A DNA stretch of 64,000 nt from Arthrobacter sp. C2 (GCA_024207135.1 CP042428.1:3100001-3164000), one strand, 5' to 3'. Positions 21,181-30,703 are shown, numbered from the stretch's first letter. The notes: generated by a model not told the origin, from the letters alone. Program-made: numbers and translations.

Positions 21181-22640
21181 TGGTTGAACACCGCCTCTAG
21201 AATCTTCTTCAGGTTGGGACTGGTCAACGAGGAACCAGTCTTGAAATCAATCTTTTCAAAAACTATTGTCACAGCCACCTGCGGGTCGTCCGCCGGGGCG
21301 AACCCGGTGATCCAGGAGTTCACCAGAGGTGGGCCGCAAGGATCGGTCGTACAGGGAACCACCGAGGTTCCGGTCTTCGCGGCGACGTCCAGTCCCGGAA
21401 CCTGCGCCCGGACGGCCGTGCCGCGCTTGACCGGACCGCGCATCAGGTCGGTGACCTGGTCTGCGATGTCCTTGCTGGTCGCGGTGCTGAATTCCTTGGG
21501 CTTGCTTTCGGAGAGCACCCGCAGGTCCGGGGCGATGACCTGCTTGATCAGGTTCGGTTCCATGATCACCCCGTCGTTGGCGATGCCCATGGCCGCCATG
21601 TTCATCTGCATGGCCGTGGCCCGCACATTGAATTCGCCGATGACCGACTGGCCGAGTTCCGCGGGGCTGAGGTCGGGCGGGAAGACGCTCGGCTCCACCC
21701 GCAGCGGGATCTTCACCTGCTGGCCGAAGCCGAAGCGTTCGGTGACCTCCTCGTAGGGGGCCTTGCCCAGCTTTTCGCTCATCTGCACGAACGGGGTGTT
21801 GCAGCTTTGCGCCACGATCTCCGCGAAGCTCGCCTCGGGGATGGCCGCGCAATTGCCGCCGTAGAAGTTTCTCAGCGGCGTCTTGGTTCCCGGCAGGATG
21901 ACGCTCGAAGGGTTCTTGAGCACCGTGTCGGCGGTGTACTGGCCCGATTCCAGGGCCGCGACCATGTCGAAGATCTTGAAGGTGGAGCCCGGGGCGATGA
22001 GGTTGTAGATGGCCGGGTTCCGGTACGGGCTCAGGTCCTTGGTGTCGGAGAGCTTCTTCATGTTCGCCGCGGCCTGCTTGGAGCTGTGCACGGCCAGGAG
22101 ATTGGTGTCGTAGCTCGGCTTGGAGGCCATGGCCAGGATGTTTCCGGTCTTGGGCTCCGAGACGATGATGGTTCCGCGGGTTCCGTCCGGAATCAGGCCG
22201 TAGACGAATTTCTGCAGCTGGCCGTCGATGGTGAGCTCGACCGAGGCACCCTCGTTCTCCTTGCCGGAGAACAGGTTGACCAGCCTGTCGAAGAACTGGT
22301 CCTGGCTCTGGCCGGTCAATTCGTCATTCATGACCGATTCGAGCTGCGTGGATCCGTTGGCCAGTGAGTAGAAGCCGGTCAGGTGGGAATACAAATCGGG
22401 GTCGGTGTAGACGCGCTGGTACTTGAACTGTCCGTCGGTGGCGACCGATTCGGCAATGGGCTTGCCGTCCACCAGGATTGCACCGCGGGGCAGATCGAAT
22501 TCCTTGAACAGCTGGCGGTTGTTCAACGGATTTGCGTTGAGGTCCTTCGCGGCAAAGAACTGCACGTAGCTCAGCGCACCCAGGCTCAGTACAAAGAGCA
22601 GCATGACGGCGATCCAGGTGTTGCGGATGGCTTGGTTCAT
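21177..22640 (-). CDS. pbpA: Penicillin-binding protein PbpA (class B transpeptidase)
   Basis: PbpA cross-links peptidoglycan and works with the SEDS polymerase encoded just upstream. The 487-residue protein has a short cytosolic start, one transmembrane helix (about 8-30), a dimerisation region and the transpeptidase domain. Its active-site motifs are Ser219-Thr-Phe-Lys222 (APGSTFKI), Ser279-Cys-Asn (QSCNTPF) and Lys422-Thr-Gly (AAKTGTS). Length fits actinobacterial PbpA. It overlaps rodA and pknA by 4 nt on each side, so the trio should be translated together. PknB phosphorylates PbpA in mycobacteria, which suits the clustering. Confidence 0.96.
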   Translation of the reverse strand: MNQAIRNTWIAVMLLFVLSLGALSYVQFFAAKDLNANPLNNRQLFKEFDLPRGAILVDGKPIAESVATDGQFKYQRVYTDPDLYSHLTGFYSLANGSTQLESVMNDELTGQSQDQFFDRLVNLFSGKENEGASVELTIDGQLQKFVYGLIPDGTRGTIIVSEPKTGNILAMASKPSYDTNLLAVHSSKQAAANMKKLSDTKDLSPYRNPAIYNLIAPGSTFKIFDMVAALESGQYTADTVLKNPSSVILPGTKTPLRNFYGGNCAAIPEASFAEIVAQSCNTPFVQMSEKLGKAPYEEVTERFGFGQQVKIPLRVEPSVFPPDLSPAELGQSVIGEFNVRATAMQMNMAAMGIANDGVIMEPNLIKQVIAPDLRVLSESKPKEFSTATSKDIADQVTDLMRGPVKRGTAVRAQVPGLDVAAKTGTSVVPCTTDPCGPPLVNSWITGFAPADDPQVAVTIVFEKIDFKTGSSLTSPNLKKILEAVFNQ

Positions 22641-24043
22641 CGCTGTGCCCCCTTTCGCGGTGCAAGGAGGCCGGGCGAACGGCGAGGTGCCTTCGTGGCG
22701 ACCTCCGCGGTGGCCGAAACCCCGGAAACCATGGGGCGGCGTGAATTATGGGAAATCAACAGCAGCAAGGCGACAATGATCCAGTTCGAGAGCAGGGAGG
22801 AACCGCCGGCGGCCATGAACGGCGTCGTCAGGCCGGTCAGCGGGATCAGTCGGGTCACGCCGCCGATGACGACGAAGCACTGCAACCCGAGGGTGAATGA
22901 GAACCCGGTGGCCAGCAGCTTGCCGAAGGTGTCGCGCGAGCCGAGGGCGGCACGCATGCCGCGGCTGATCAGGATCAAATACAGCAGCACGATGGCGGAG
23001 ATCCCAATGAGGCCAAGTTCCTCGCCCAGCGAGGCGACAATCATGTCGCTGTTGGCCAGGGGCACCATGTAGGGGCTACCGTTGCCCAGCCCGGTGCCCA
23101 TCAGCCCGCCGTTGGCGAGCCCGAAGAGCCCCTCGACGATTTGCCGGCTGCCGCCGATTGCATGGTAGATGTCGGGGTCGAAGGCGTTGAGCCAGCCGTC
23201 GATCCGTCGGGTCACGTGGCTCATGGTCAGGTAGGCGAAGGTTCCGCCGCCGACCAGCATCAGGGTCCCGATGACGATCCAGCTCACACGAGCGGTGGCG
23301 ACGTAAATCATCACCATGAACAGCCCGAAGAAGAGGATGGAGGAACCGAGGTCGCGCTGGACGACCAGGACGCCGATGCTGACCAGCCAGGCCACGATCA
23401 TCGGGCCGAGGTCCCGGGAGCGGGGCAGCTGCAGCGGGCCGACCTTCCGGCCGGCCAACAGGATCAGTTCCCGGTTGGAGGATAGATAGCCGGCAAAGAA
23501 TATGGCCAGGGTGATCTTGGCAAGCTCGCCGGGCTGGAAGGAAAGCCCAAAGAAACGCACCCAGATCCGTGCACCGTTGATCTCCACGCCCAGTCCCTTG
23601 ATCAGCGGGAGCAGGAGCAACAGCACCGAGGCCGCCAGGGCGATGTAGGTGAAGCGGCGCAGGACGCGGTGGTCGCGGATGGTCCACAGGACGATCATGG
23701 CCACAACCATGGCAACGCCGGTCCACATGATCTGGCGGAAGGCGGTGTCGTCGGTCTTCGCCAGGTCGATGCGGTGGATCATGGCCAGGCCGATGCCGTT
23801 GAGGGCAACCGTCACCGGAAGTATCACCGGATCTGCATATTTCGCCCAGATGCGCAGGACGATGTGGAAGACCAGGGCAAGCCCGACCAGGATCAGGCCC
23901 TGGGAAATGAATTCCTGGCTCAATCCGTCATCGCTGTTGATGCCCACGAGGTAGTAGGCACCCATGGCGACGGCCAGGGCCAGCAGCAGCAGGAGCAATT
24001 CCATGTTGCGCCGTGGGACCGGCGCGGTTTCCAACTCGCTCAC
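22637..24043 (-). CDS. rodA: SEDS glycosyltransferase RodA/FtsW
   Basis: SEDS proteins polymerise lipid II into glycan strands. The 468-residue protein has about ten to twelve hydrophobic helices with family motifs such as GARIWVRFFGLSFQPGEL (here WVRFFGLSFQPGELAK), DLGSS, GNGSPYMVPLANSD and the terminal helix near TTPFMAAGGSSLLSNW. It is called RodA and not FtsW because it sits in the fha-pstP-rodA-pbpA-pkn cluster, where actinobacteria keep rodA. It has a basic C-terminal tail of about 30 residues. It overlaps pstP and pbpA by 4 nt each. A specific partnership with PbpA is established for such neighbouring pairs as a class. Confidence 0.95.
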   Translation of the reverse strand: MSELETAPVPRRNMELLLLLLALAVAMGAYYLVGINSDDGLSQEFISQGLILVGLALVFHIVLRIWAKYADPVILPVTVALNGIGLAMIHRIDLAKTDDTAFRQIMWTGVAMVVAMIVLWTIRDHRVLRRFTYIALAASVLLLLLPLIKGLGVEINGARIWVRFFGLSFQPGELAKITLAIFFAGYLSSNRELILLAGRKVGPLQLPRSRDLGPMIVAWLVSIGVLVVQRDLGSSILFFGLFMVMIYVATARVSWIVIGTLMLVGGGTFAYLTMSHVTRRIDGWLNAFDPDIYHAIGGSRQIVEGLFGLANGGLMGTGLGNGSPYMVPLANSDMIVASLGEELGLIGISAIVLLYLILISRGMRAALGSRDTFGKLLATGFSFTLGLQCFVVIGGVTRLIPLTGLTTPFMAAGGSSLLSNWIIVALLLLISHNSRRPMVSGVSATAEVATKAPRRSPGLLAPRKGAQR

Positions 24044-25461
24044 GGTTTGATCTCCTGACAGTACGAGGGCAGGACCGGCAAGGTCCCGGCCGCACCCGGA
24101 TTTTCCGGAACGACCACGGGGCAGCGTTGCTTGGCTGTCACCAGCAGCTCCCCGACCATGGTCTGGGCGTGCGCCAGGTCCCGCGCCGGGAGAGCGGAAT
24201 CAATGCGCTGCTGCGTGTATTGCGGAAGTGCGTCCAGGGGAATGTCGGTCACGGTGTCAACATGCGAGAGCTTCAACGGTCCGAGGTCCTGCGAGACACC
24301 CTTGAAGATGGCCACGTGGCCGTCTTGGTTGCCCACGAAGTACTGGGTCTGCGTCCACAGGTAGCCCCAACCGCACACCGCGGCAAGGATCAGGGTCATC
24401 AAGGCCAGGAACGTCGGGACCAGCCAGCGCCGCGGGCGCCGCGAGACGGACTCGTAGTCGTCCTGTTCCCCCGCAGCCTGGGCGGCCGGGGTCTTGTGCG
24501 TGAGTATTGCCGCGGCGCGCTTCTCGCCCGAGCGCTGGGTGACGATCGGGATCTTGCCCGACTGGGTCGCCAGCTCGGCTGCGCCAACCAGGAGGTGGGG
24601 CCGCTTGGACATCTCGTGGCGGATCAGCGCCGCACTGGCCTCGAGGTCGCCCTCGGCGGCAATCGTCAGCTGCCCGGTGTCCGGGGCCGGTTCGTCGACG
24701 GCGACCAATTCCTCGCTCGGGGTCGGGACGGTCTCGCCGTTGTCCTCCACGACCTCGAAGACGACGATGGTGACGTTGTCCGGGGAGCCGTGGGCCAGCG
24801 TCGTTTCGACGAGGTCCTCGACGGTTTCCTCCAGGGAGGCGGTGCCGCGCATGATGCGTTCGGTGATGGAATCGGGAACGACGGCGTTCAGCCCGTCGGA
24901 GCAGAGCATCCAGCGCTCCCCCGCCTCGACGGGGTACTGGTTCACGTCGAGTTCCGGGCTCGCATCCGAATCGCCGAGCACGCGCAGCAGGACGTTCTTG
25001 TGCGGATGCATCTCGGCTTCCTCGGGCCGCAAGCGGCCCTCGTCGACGAGTCGCTGGACGAAGGTGTGGTCGTGGCTGACCTGCTCAAACACACCGTTTT
25101 TCAGGCGGTAGGCACGCGAGTCGCCGATATGGGCGAATTGCAGCACGTTGCCGGTGAGCAGCATGGCGGTGACGGTGGTTCCCATGCCCGAAAGCTTGGG
25201 ATTGGCGCTGACCAGGTCGTTAAGGACCAGGTTCGCGGCCTGGATCTCGTCGGGCAGCACCGTTTCGGCGTCGGGCGTCTCGGGGACGTCCAGGTGGACG
25301 AGGTCCAGCACGGTGGAGGCGCTGGCGACGTCCCCGCCGACGTGTCCGCCCATGCCGTCGGCCACGACGGCCAGGTAGCGTCCCACATAGGCGGAGTCGT
25401 CATTCTTGGAGCGGACCTTGCCAACATCGCTCCGCGCCGCAAACTTCAGCATCAACGCCAT
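24040..25461 (-). CDS. pstP: PP2C-family protein phosphatase PstP
   Basis: PstP removes phosphate from PknA, PknB and their substrates. The 473-residue protein has an N-terminal PPM/PP2C domain (about 5-235) with metal-binding motifs RSKNDDSAYV, VADGMGGH, SDGLNAVV and DNVTIVVFEV. A linker of about 110 residues leads to one transmembrane helix near 355-380 and a short extracytoplasmic domain with several Gln and Asp residues. That build matches mycobacterial PstP. It overlaps rodA by 4 nt and follows fhaB after 2 nt. Confidence 0.95.
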   Translation of the reverse strand: MALMLKFAARSDVGKVRSKNDDSAYVGRYLAVVADGMGGHVGGDVASASTVLDLVHLDVPETPDAETVLPDEIQAANLVLNDLVSANPKLSGMGTTVTAMLLTGNVLQFAHIGDSRAYRLKNGVFEQVSHDHTFVQRLVDEGRLRPEEAEMHPHKNVLLRVLGDSDASPELDVNQYPVEAGERWMLCSDGLNAVVPDSITERIMRGTASLEETVEDLVETTLAHGSPDNVTIVVFEVVEDNGETVPTPSEELVAVDEPAPDTGQLTIAAEGDLEASAALIRHEMSKRPHLLVGAAELATQSGKIPIVTQRSGEKRAAAILTHKTPAAQAAGEQDDYESVSRRPRRWLVPTFLALMTLILAAVCGWGYLWTQTQYFVGNQDGHVAIFKGVSQDLGPLKLSHVDTVTDIPLDALPQYTQQRIDSALPARDLAHAQTMVGELLVTAKQRCPVVVPENPGAAGTLPVLPSYCQEIKP

Positions 25462-25463
25462 GT

Positions 25464-25946
25464 CTAGGGCCTCAGCTCCATGACGGTCTTGCCGATCCGG
25501 ATCTTCTGGCCGAGTTCAACGGGCTGGGCGCGGGTCAGCTGCGCCTCGCCCAAAAAGGTTCCGTTGGTGGAACCGAGGTCTTCGATGAACCAGCGGGTTC
25601 CCTGCGGGAACAGGCGCGCATGGCGTCCCGAGGCGTAGTCGTCCTCGAGCACGATGGTTGCCTCTTGGGCGCGACCCAGCAGGATCGGACTGGCGGTGAG
25701 CTGGTGCTCGAGGCCGGTGAGCGGGCCTTCGAGGATGGCCAGGGTCTTGGCTTGCTGCTTGGCGGGGACCTCGGGCGGAGGCGCCAGCGAAGGGTCCTTG
25801 CGGATCTCCCGGGCGGTCGGTGCGCCCACGCGGGCCTTGCTGCCGATGGCGAGGTCGCGGCGAAGCGCGCCGACGATGCTCAGGACCAGCAGCCACAGCA
25901 AAATGAGAAATCCGAGCCGCAGCACGGTGAACACTAGGTCGTTCAC
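25464..25946 (-). CDS. fhaB: FHA-domain protein FhaB (FipA)
   Basis: FhaB is a small membrane protein whose FHA domain binds phosphothreonine and links kinase signalling to wall synthesis and division. The 160-residue protein has an N-terminal transmembrane helix (about residues 6-26) and a C-terminal FHA domain (about 85-155) with the diagnostic GRAQEATIVLEDDYASGRHA and DLGSTNGTFLG. Gly-Arg and Ser-x-x-His bind phosphate in the family. It overlaps fhaA by 4 nt and is followed by pstP after only 2 nt. Length is usual for the family. Confidence 0.95.
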   Translation of the reverse strand: MNDLVFTVLRLGFLILLWLLVLSIVGALRRDLAIGSKARVGAPTAREIRKDPSLAPPPEVPAKQQAKTLAILEGPLTGLEHQLTASPILLGRAQEATIVLEDDYASGRHARLFPQGTRWFIEDLGSTNGTFLGEAQLTRAQPVELGQKIRIGKTVMELRP

Positions 25947-26689
25947 GCACGGTCTCCTTGCGATTGGGGGACGAGTCGGAAGATGATGCGCGTCTGCCCC
26001 ATGGCAATGTTGGAACCGTCATGCAGCTCCGTCTCGCCGACGATCTTCCGTCCGTTGACGAAGCTTCCGTTGGTGGACCCCAGGTCAACAGCCCAGGTCG
26101 AGGGGCCGCGCTGCTCGATCTTCAGGTGCCGGCGCGAGACCCCCGGATCCTCGATGGGGATGTCGGTGTCTGCCGAGCGTCCCAGGACGATGCTGGGGTG
26201 GTTCAGGGCATAGCGTTGGCCGGAAATGTCCAGCACGGGCTGCATCCTGGCCGCAGCGCGGGGCGGAGCGGACGGGGCCGGTGGTGCGGCGGGGGTGTTG
26301 TGGACCTCGGGGGTTGAGGCATCCGAGGTGGTGGCATCGATCTCGAAGCCTCCCGGCTTGAGTTCGGGATCCTTGCGGAAATTAACCTCGACGGCGCCCT
26401 GCAGGGTGTAGCCCTGGCTCTTGGCGTGGTCCAGGGCCGCGGTGCACAGCTCCCGGGCCAGGGGGGCACCCCATTCCCGGGCCCTGGCGAAATCCTCGTC
26501 CGCGAGGCGGATGATGAAGTGGTTCGGCGCGAGGGTGCGGGCCTGGGAGATGGTCAGCGACTTCGCGTCCATTTGGTTGCGCAGGCGCGAAGCGATTTCG
26601 ACGGGCTTGACTTCGGAGCTGCCGGAGCCGCGGAAGACGCTGGTGACAAGCTTTTCAAGTCCGCGTTCAACATTGTCAATGAGACCCAT
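25943..26689 (-). CDS. fhaA: FHA-domain protein FhaA with DUF3662 domain
   Basis: FhaA is the first gene of the operon. In mycobacteria it binds the phosphorylated MviN pseudokinase domain and restrains lipid II flipping. The 248-residue protein has an N-terminal DUF3662 domain (about 1-115, MGLIDNVERGLEKLVTSVF start), a short Pro/Ala linker and a C-terminal FHA domain with LGRSADTDIPIEDPGVSRRH and DLGSTNGSFVNG. It is shorter than the mycobacterial protein because the linker is short. The 283-bp upstream gap must hold the operon promoter, but I could not fix its boxes with confidence. Confidence 0.95.
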   Translation of the reverse strand: MGLIDNVERGLEKLVTSVFRGSGSSEVKPVEIASRLRNQMDAKSLTISQARTLAPNHFIIRLADEDFARAREWGAPLARELCTAALDHAKSQGYTLQGAVEVNFRKDPELKPGGFEIDATTSDASTPEVHNTPAAPPAPSAPPRAAARMQPVLDISGQRYALNHPSIVLGRSADTDIPIEDPGVSRRHLKIEQRGPSTWAVDLGSTNGSFVNGRKIVGETELHDGSNIAMGQTRIIFRLVPQSQGDRA

Positions 26690-26972
26690 CGCTTCGCTCC
26701 CTTCCTGGTTCTAACGCGTGTGGTTCCACGGTTTATGGCATTGCGTCGCAGGGCATGGTTGCCCTACGCATTGTTCGATACTACTTGTCTTGCATTTTCT
26801 GTGGGGCTAAATGTGGTGAAACCGGCCCTCTGATCAGGAACGAATGGCCGTCTCCAAAGGTTGCTGAAGAGTGGCTCTGATCACAAAGTACCCCTCGATT
26901 AGTTGTTCGGGGCGATCTGTGTATATTATTGATCTCGCTGTTGAAGTCAATGACGAAAACAGCAGTGAATAT

Positions 26973-27056
<84 letters not shown>

Positions 27057-27064
27057 CATATGAG

Positions 27065-27098
27065 AAACAACCCCCGGTCTTCGGACCGGGGGTTGTTT
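27065..27098. terminator. Terminator after tRNA-Leu
   Basis: Arms AAACAACCCCCGGTC and GACCGGGGGTTGTTT around a TTCG tetraloop form a strong hairpin 8 nt after the tRNA, with T residues at the end. Confidence 0.9.
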
Positions 27099-27202
27099 CG
27101 TTAATTTCATCCAGGGTTCATCGGGGCACATACGGATGGACAGTGGGCGGCCTGCCCCGGTTCCTGCAAACCGTGCCTCCGCCGGAACCGGTGGATACCT
27201 GC

Positions 27203-27982
27203 CTAGGCGGCGCTGGTTGTCCCCGACCCCCGATCCATCTCCACGGCCATGGAGATTGCGGGGTTCGGGAAAAACAGCGGATAGGTGAGTCCTGCGATCG
27301 CGGCTCCCACCAAAGGCGCCACGATGAACAACCACACCTGTCCCAGCGCTGCCGGACCGGCAAACCATGCCACGCCCAGTGAGCGGGCGGGGTTCACCGA
27401 GGTGTTGGTGATCGGGATGGCGACCAGGTGGATCAGCGTCAGGGACAATCCGATGGAAATCCCGGCGAAGCCCTTGGGGGCCCGCCCATCCGTGGAGCCC
27501 AGGATGACATACAGGAAGATCGCCGTGAGGATTATCTCCGCGAGCAGCGCGGAGAGCATCGAGTAGCCGTCGGGGGAGCGGTCGGCATAGCCATTGGAGG
27601 CAAAGCCCGAGGTGACCGGATCAAAACCGTGCTTGCCGGCGGCAATGGCAAAGAGTGCCAGCCCCGCGACCGAGGCACCGAGGACCTGGGTGATCATGTA
27701 GGCGGGAACGGCCTTCCACTCGATGCGCCCGGCCAATGCTGCACCAAAGGTGACAGCGGGATTGAAGTGGGCACCGGAGATGTGGCCTACCGCGTAGACC
27801 ATCACCAGGACGGTCAGGCCGAACGCCAGGGCAACGCCGAGGAACCCGATCCCCATGTTGACGGTGTTCGAGGAAATGACCTTGGCGGAGAAGATCGCGG
27901 CTCCGCAGCCGCCGAATACCAGGACGCCGGTGCCGAGGAACTCGGCCGCCAGGCGCGATGTCATGCTCTGAGGATGGGACAT
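27203..27982 (-). CDS. aqpZ: Aquaporin Z
   Basis: AqpZ is a water channel of the inner membrane. The 259-residue protein has six helices and two NPA half-helices, Asn74-Pro-Ala in HFNPAVTFG and Asn197-Pro-Ala in SVNPARSLG. The segment [19 protein letters not shown] carries the selectivity His185 and Arg200 typical of water-selective AqpZ; glycerol facilitators lack this His. ATG at 27982 was chosen because GGAG lies 9 nt before it; another ATG five codons upstream and a longer open frame exist but lack support. An Asp/Gly-rich loop of about 20 residues after helix 4 is longer than in E. coli. Confidence 0.93.
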   Translation of the reverse strand: MSHPQSMTSRLAAEFLGTGVLVFGGCGAAIFSAKVISSNTVNMGIGFLGVALAFGLTVLVMVYAVGHISGAHFNPAVTFGAALAGRIEWKAVPAYMITQVLGASVAGLALFAIAAGKHGFDPVTSGFASNGYADRSPDGYSMLSALLAEIILTAIFLYVILGSTDGRAPKGFAGISIGLSLTLIHLVAIPITNTSVNPARSLGVAWFAGPAALGQVWLFIVAPLVGAAIAGLTYPLFFPNPAISMAVEMDRGSGTTSAA

Positions 27983-28240
27983 GTGAGTTGGCTCCATGAT
28001 CACTAGCGCTGCACTGTTTTGGGTGACCCACGATAGTACGGTTGTGGTGCATTTGACCCCGTGAGCGGGGATTAACCCGTTAAAAGGTGTCACCGGCCTC
28101 CTTGCAGGGCGTTCGGCGCCGCGGATGTGATGCAAACACCGGCGATTTGGGGCAGGAGCCCACATCCCCATGCATAGACTGGGAGTCGTTCGATCTTTTC
28201 CGTAGGCAAAGAAGCATGTAGGGCAGGAGCAGTCAGCATC

Positions 28241-28939
28241 ATGGCGTCTCAGACACCGCACCAGAACGTTTCATTTCCCTCCGAAGGGCAAGCAGCGCAC
28301 GGCTACCTGGCGTTGCCCGAGGGCGGGCATGGTCCCGGCGTCATTGTCATCCAGGAATGGTGGGGACTGACCGACCACATCCGCGACGTGGCCGACCGGC
28401 TGGCGGCCGAGGGCTTCGTTGCCCTGGCACCGGATCTTTTTGGCGGCTCGGTGGCCCACGACGGGGCCGAGGCAGCCAAGATGATGTCCCAGCTTCCCGA
28501 GGAGATCGGTGCGAAGCTGCTGGCAGGGGCGGTCGACTACCTCCTGGGCCTGGACGCCGTGACCAGCGCGACCGCGGGAACCATCGGGTTCTGCATGGGC
28601 GGCGGTTTCGTGCTGGCCCTGGCGGCGCAGCAGGGACAGAAGATTTCCGCGGCCGTTCCTTTCTACGGCGTCGGCCAGGGCGTACCGGAAAGCTACACGG
28701 GCGTGCGCGCCAAGATCCAGGGGCATTACGCCAACGAGGATTCGTCCTACCCGGTGGCCAGGGCACGCGCCCAGGAAGAACAGATCCGCGCCGAATCCGG
28801 CACCGAGGTGACGTTCTTCTACTACGACGCCCCGCACGCCTTCCACAACGACGAGAACCCGTCGGGCAACTACCGGCCCGAGGCCGCGGCTGTGGCGTGG
28901 AGCCGGGCAGTGGACTTCCTGCGGCAGAATATTTCCTAA
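28241..28939 (+). CDS. Dienelactone hydrolase family protein
   Basis: This 232-residue alpha/beta hydrolase belongs to the dienelactone hydrolase family, which opens lactone rings in aromatic degradation or hydrolyses related esters. Nucleophile Cys118 lies in GFCMGGGF, and His199 in APHAFHND is the triad base; the oxyanion region is near [10 protein letters not shown]. The Cys nucleophile and EWWG segment are typical of the family. No catechol or chlorocatechol genes are nearby, so the physiological substrate is open. It is divergent from aqpZ across a 258-bp gap that shows two promoters' worth of space but no gene. Confidence 0.92.
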   Translation: MASQTPHQNVSFPSEGQAAHGYLALPEGGHGPGVIVIQEWWGLTDHIRDVADRLAAEGFVALAPDLFGGSVAHDGAEAAKMMSQLPEEIGAKLLAGAVDYLLGLDAVTSATAGTIGFCMGGGFVLALAAQQGQKISAAVPFYGVGQGVPESYTGVRAKIQGHYANEDSSYPVARARAQEEQIRAESGTEVTFFYYDAPHAFHNDENPSGNYRPEAAAVAWSRAVDFLRQNIS

Positions 28940-29003
28940 CCAGTTTTTTACACCCAAATAACGGCCGCCGAACGGGTGGCCACAGCAAAAGGAGCGTCAG
29001 AAC

Positions 29004-29435
29004 ATGGCAGAAACCATCATCGTCGGTGTTGACGGCAGCGAGACAGCACAGCGCGCCGCCGAACGCGCGGCACGCATCGCCTCCAACATGGATGCCGAAC
29101 TGGTCGTCGTGACCGCCCACACCTCGGACAACACCGAAGTCGTGAAGATCGGCACCGACACCTGGATCCTGGACGACGCGGAGCAGGCAGGAAAGGTCGC
29201 CGAGCAGTGCGCCGCAGGCCTGCGCATCACCGAGCCGACAGCCAAGATCACCGCAACGGCAGCCCACGGCAAGCCGCAGGAAGTCCTGGTTGCCGAGGCC
29301 GAGCGCCTCAACGCCACCCTGATCGTGGTCGGAAACGTCGGCATGAAGGGCCTGGGCCGCGTGCTCGGCTCCGTGGCCACCTCCGTGGCACACGCAGCCC
29401 CGTGCGATGTCTACATCGTCAAGACGGTCAAGTAG
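29004..29435 (+). CDS. Universal stress protein (UspA family)
   Basis: This 143-residue single-domain protein has the UspA fold, beginning IIVGVDGSETAQRAAERAAR and ending with the ATP-binding motif GNVGMKGLGRVLGSVATSVAH, which fits G-2x-G-9x-G(S/T). It should bind ATP and help cells under starvation or stress, as for the family. GGAGCG lies about 10 nt before the ATG. It follows the dienelactone hydrolase by 64 bp and may share its transcript. No second Usp domain is present. Confidence 0.93.
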   Translation: MAETIIVGVDGSETAQRAAERAARIASNMDAELVVVTAHTSDNTEVVKIGTDTWILDDAEQAGKVAEQCAAGLRITEPTAKITATAAHGKPQEVLVAEAERLNATLIVVGNVGMKGLGRVLGSVATSVAHAAPCDVYIVKTVK

Positions 29436-29460
29436 TCACCGCACCGTAGTTGAATCGTGG

Positions 29461-29847
29461 TTAGCTGCGGTCGCCCTTGGCGGCCGCAGCGTCACGCACA
29501 CGCTTTTCCTCTGCCCGGACGGCGGCCAGCGAGGCGCGCTCTTCCTGCAGCCACACCGGACGGTCGGCGAGCAAGGCCTCGATCTGTTCGGTGGTCAACG
29601 CCTCGGTGATTTCGGCGCGGGCCAGGCCAGCGATCGAAACGTTCAGCTTGTGGGCCACCACGGGGCGCGGATGCGGGCCGTTGGCACGCAAGTCTTCGAG
29701 CCACGCCGGCGGGTTGGCCAGCAATTCGTCGAGCCCGGCCCGGGTGACCGGACCCTCCTGGAACTCGGCCGGAGCTGCGGGCAGGTAGATGCCCAATTTC
29801 TTTGCGGCAGTCGCCGGCTTCATGTTCTGTGGGGTTTTCTCGCTCAT
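29461..29847 (-). CDS. DUF5997 family protein
   Basis: This 128-residue soluble protein matches the actinobacterial DUF5997 family. It opens with TPQNMKPATAAKKLGIYLPA and contains two similar helical segments, PAWLEDLRANGPHPRP and PVWLQEERASL, which look like an internal duplication (each preceded by a Leu-rich helix with xxLLAxxPxWL). Function is not known. It is divergent from a LysR-like effector-domain protein, a pairing seen across actinobacteria. ATG at 29847 has a TACGCT box 7 nt upstream, part of a shared palindrome. A GTG two codons earlier would also be possible. Confidence 0.8.
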   Translation of the reverse strand: MSEKTPQNMKPATAAKKLGIYLPAAPAEFQEGPVTRAGLDELLANPPAWLEDLRANGPHPRPVVAHKLNVSIAGLARAEITEALTTEQIEALLADRPVWLQEERASLAAVRAEEKRVRDAAAAKGDRS

Positions 29848-29854
29848 GTGCACT

Positions 29855-29870
29855 AGCGTACCGGTACGCT
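29855..29870. promoter_or_regulatory. Palindromic divergent promoter/operator (16-bp perfect palindrome)
   Basis: AGCGTACCGGTACGCT is a perfect inverted repeat exactly between the two divergent genes. Each half ends in TACGCT, a TANNNT-type -10 box, 7 nt from the DUF5997 ATG on one side and 6 nt from the GTG on the other. Both genes may therefore be leaderless and controlled from this one element. Confidence 0.6.
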
Positions 29871-29876
29871 GGGGTG

Positions 29877-30638
29877 GTGACAGGACTAAAAATCGCCTAT
29901 GTACCGGGCGTCACGCCCGGCAAATGGCTGACCAGGTGGAACGAACGTTATCCACAGAACCCGCTGCAGGCCCTGCGCTACGACGGGGAGGCGATCCTGG
30001 CGCGCCTGGACACCGGGGAATCGGACGTCGTCTTCGTCCGCTTTGCCACCGGAACCTCGCCGAAGACCCCCGCGATCCACGTGATTCCTCTCTACGAGGA
30101 GTCCCAAGTCGTTTGCGCAGCCAAGGACCACGACATCGAGCTCTACGAGGAGACGGTCCCCTACGCGGATCTCTCCGGCGAGAACTTCCTGGACCTGGCC
30201 GACTACCCCGAATCCGTGGGCGGGACCGCGATGGCCATGGAGGTCGCCTCCTCGGGCGCAGGCCTGCTGGTGCTGCCGATGGGCGTTGCCCGCCTGCACC
30301 ACCGCAAGGACGTGGTGCACAAGGTGCTTGAAGGCGTCCCCGGCACCAGCGTCGGCATCGCCTGGCTGGCACCGGTGGGGGACGAACCCGCCGACCCGGT
30401 CATCGAGGAATTCATCGGGGTGGTGCGCGGCCGCGGGGAGAACTCCTCCCGGCAGGCCTCGGTGGCCCAACGCCAGCAGGAACAGGCGGTCGAGGCCCGC
30501 AAACAGCGCCAGAGCAGCCAATCCGAGGCGGCCAAGGACGCGAAGAAGGCCAAGACCAAGAGGAAGGCAGCCGCCTCCGGGTCCCGGCCCGGGGCCAAGC
30601 GCGGCGCAAAGCCCGCCTCCCGCGGCCGCAAGCGCTGA
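29877..30638 (+). CDS. LysR-type substrate-binding-domain protein lacking the HTH, with basic tail
   Basis: This 253-residue protein starts directly in a LysR-type effector-binding fold (LKIAYVPGVTPGKW... VVFVRFATG... VASSGAGLLVLPMGVARLHHRKD) with no N-terminal helix-turn-helix. From about residue 188 it becomes highly basic and Ala-rich, with Gln/Arg then Lys/Arg clusters ending AKPASRGRKR, like a histone H1 tail. It may bind nucleic acid through this tail and a ligand through the folded part, which is inference. GTG at 29877 is preceded by the palindromic TACGCT box and no ribosome site. A strong hairpin terminator follows. Confidence 0.8.
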   Translation: MTGLKIAYVPGVTPGKWLTRWNERYPQNPLQALRYDGEAILARLDTGESDVVFVRFATGTSPKTPAIHVIPLYEESQVVCAAKDHDIELYEETVPYADLSGENFLDLADYPESVGGTAMAMEVASSGAGLLVLPMGVARLHHRKDVVHKVLEGVPGTSVGIAWLAPVGDEPADPVIEEFIGVVRGRGENSSRQASVAQRQQEQAVEARKQRQSSQSEAAKDAKKAKTKRKAAASGSRPGAKRGAKPASRGRKR

Positions 30639-30660
30639 TCCCTCCCTTCCGCATCGCCCA

Positions 30661-30703
30661 GGCCCGTCCGGCTCCCCGTTCCGCAGGGGGAGCCGGGCGG
30701 GCC
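30661..30703 (+). terminator. Hairpin terminator after the LysR-like gene
   Basis: Arms GGCCCGTCCGGCTCCCC and GGGGAGCCGGGCGGGCC pair with a single G-T, around an eight- to nine-base loop, and are followed by TTCGTGTT. Confidence 0.6.

Noticed and set aside
29948-29956. A perfect DnaA box TTATCCACA inside the LysR-like gene
   Set aside because: It is a single site inside a coding region with no other boxes around it; one such match in 64 kb is expected by chance.
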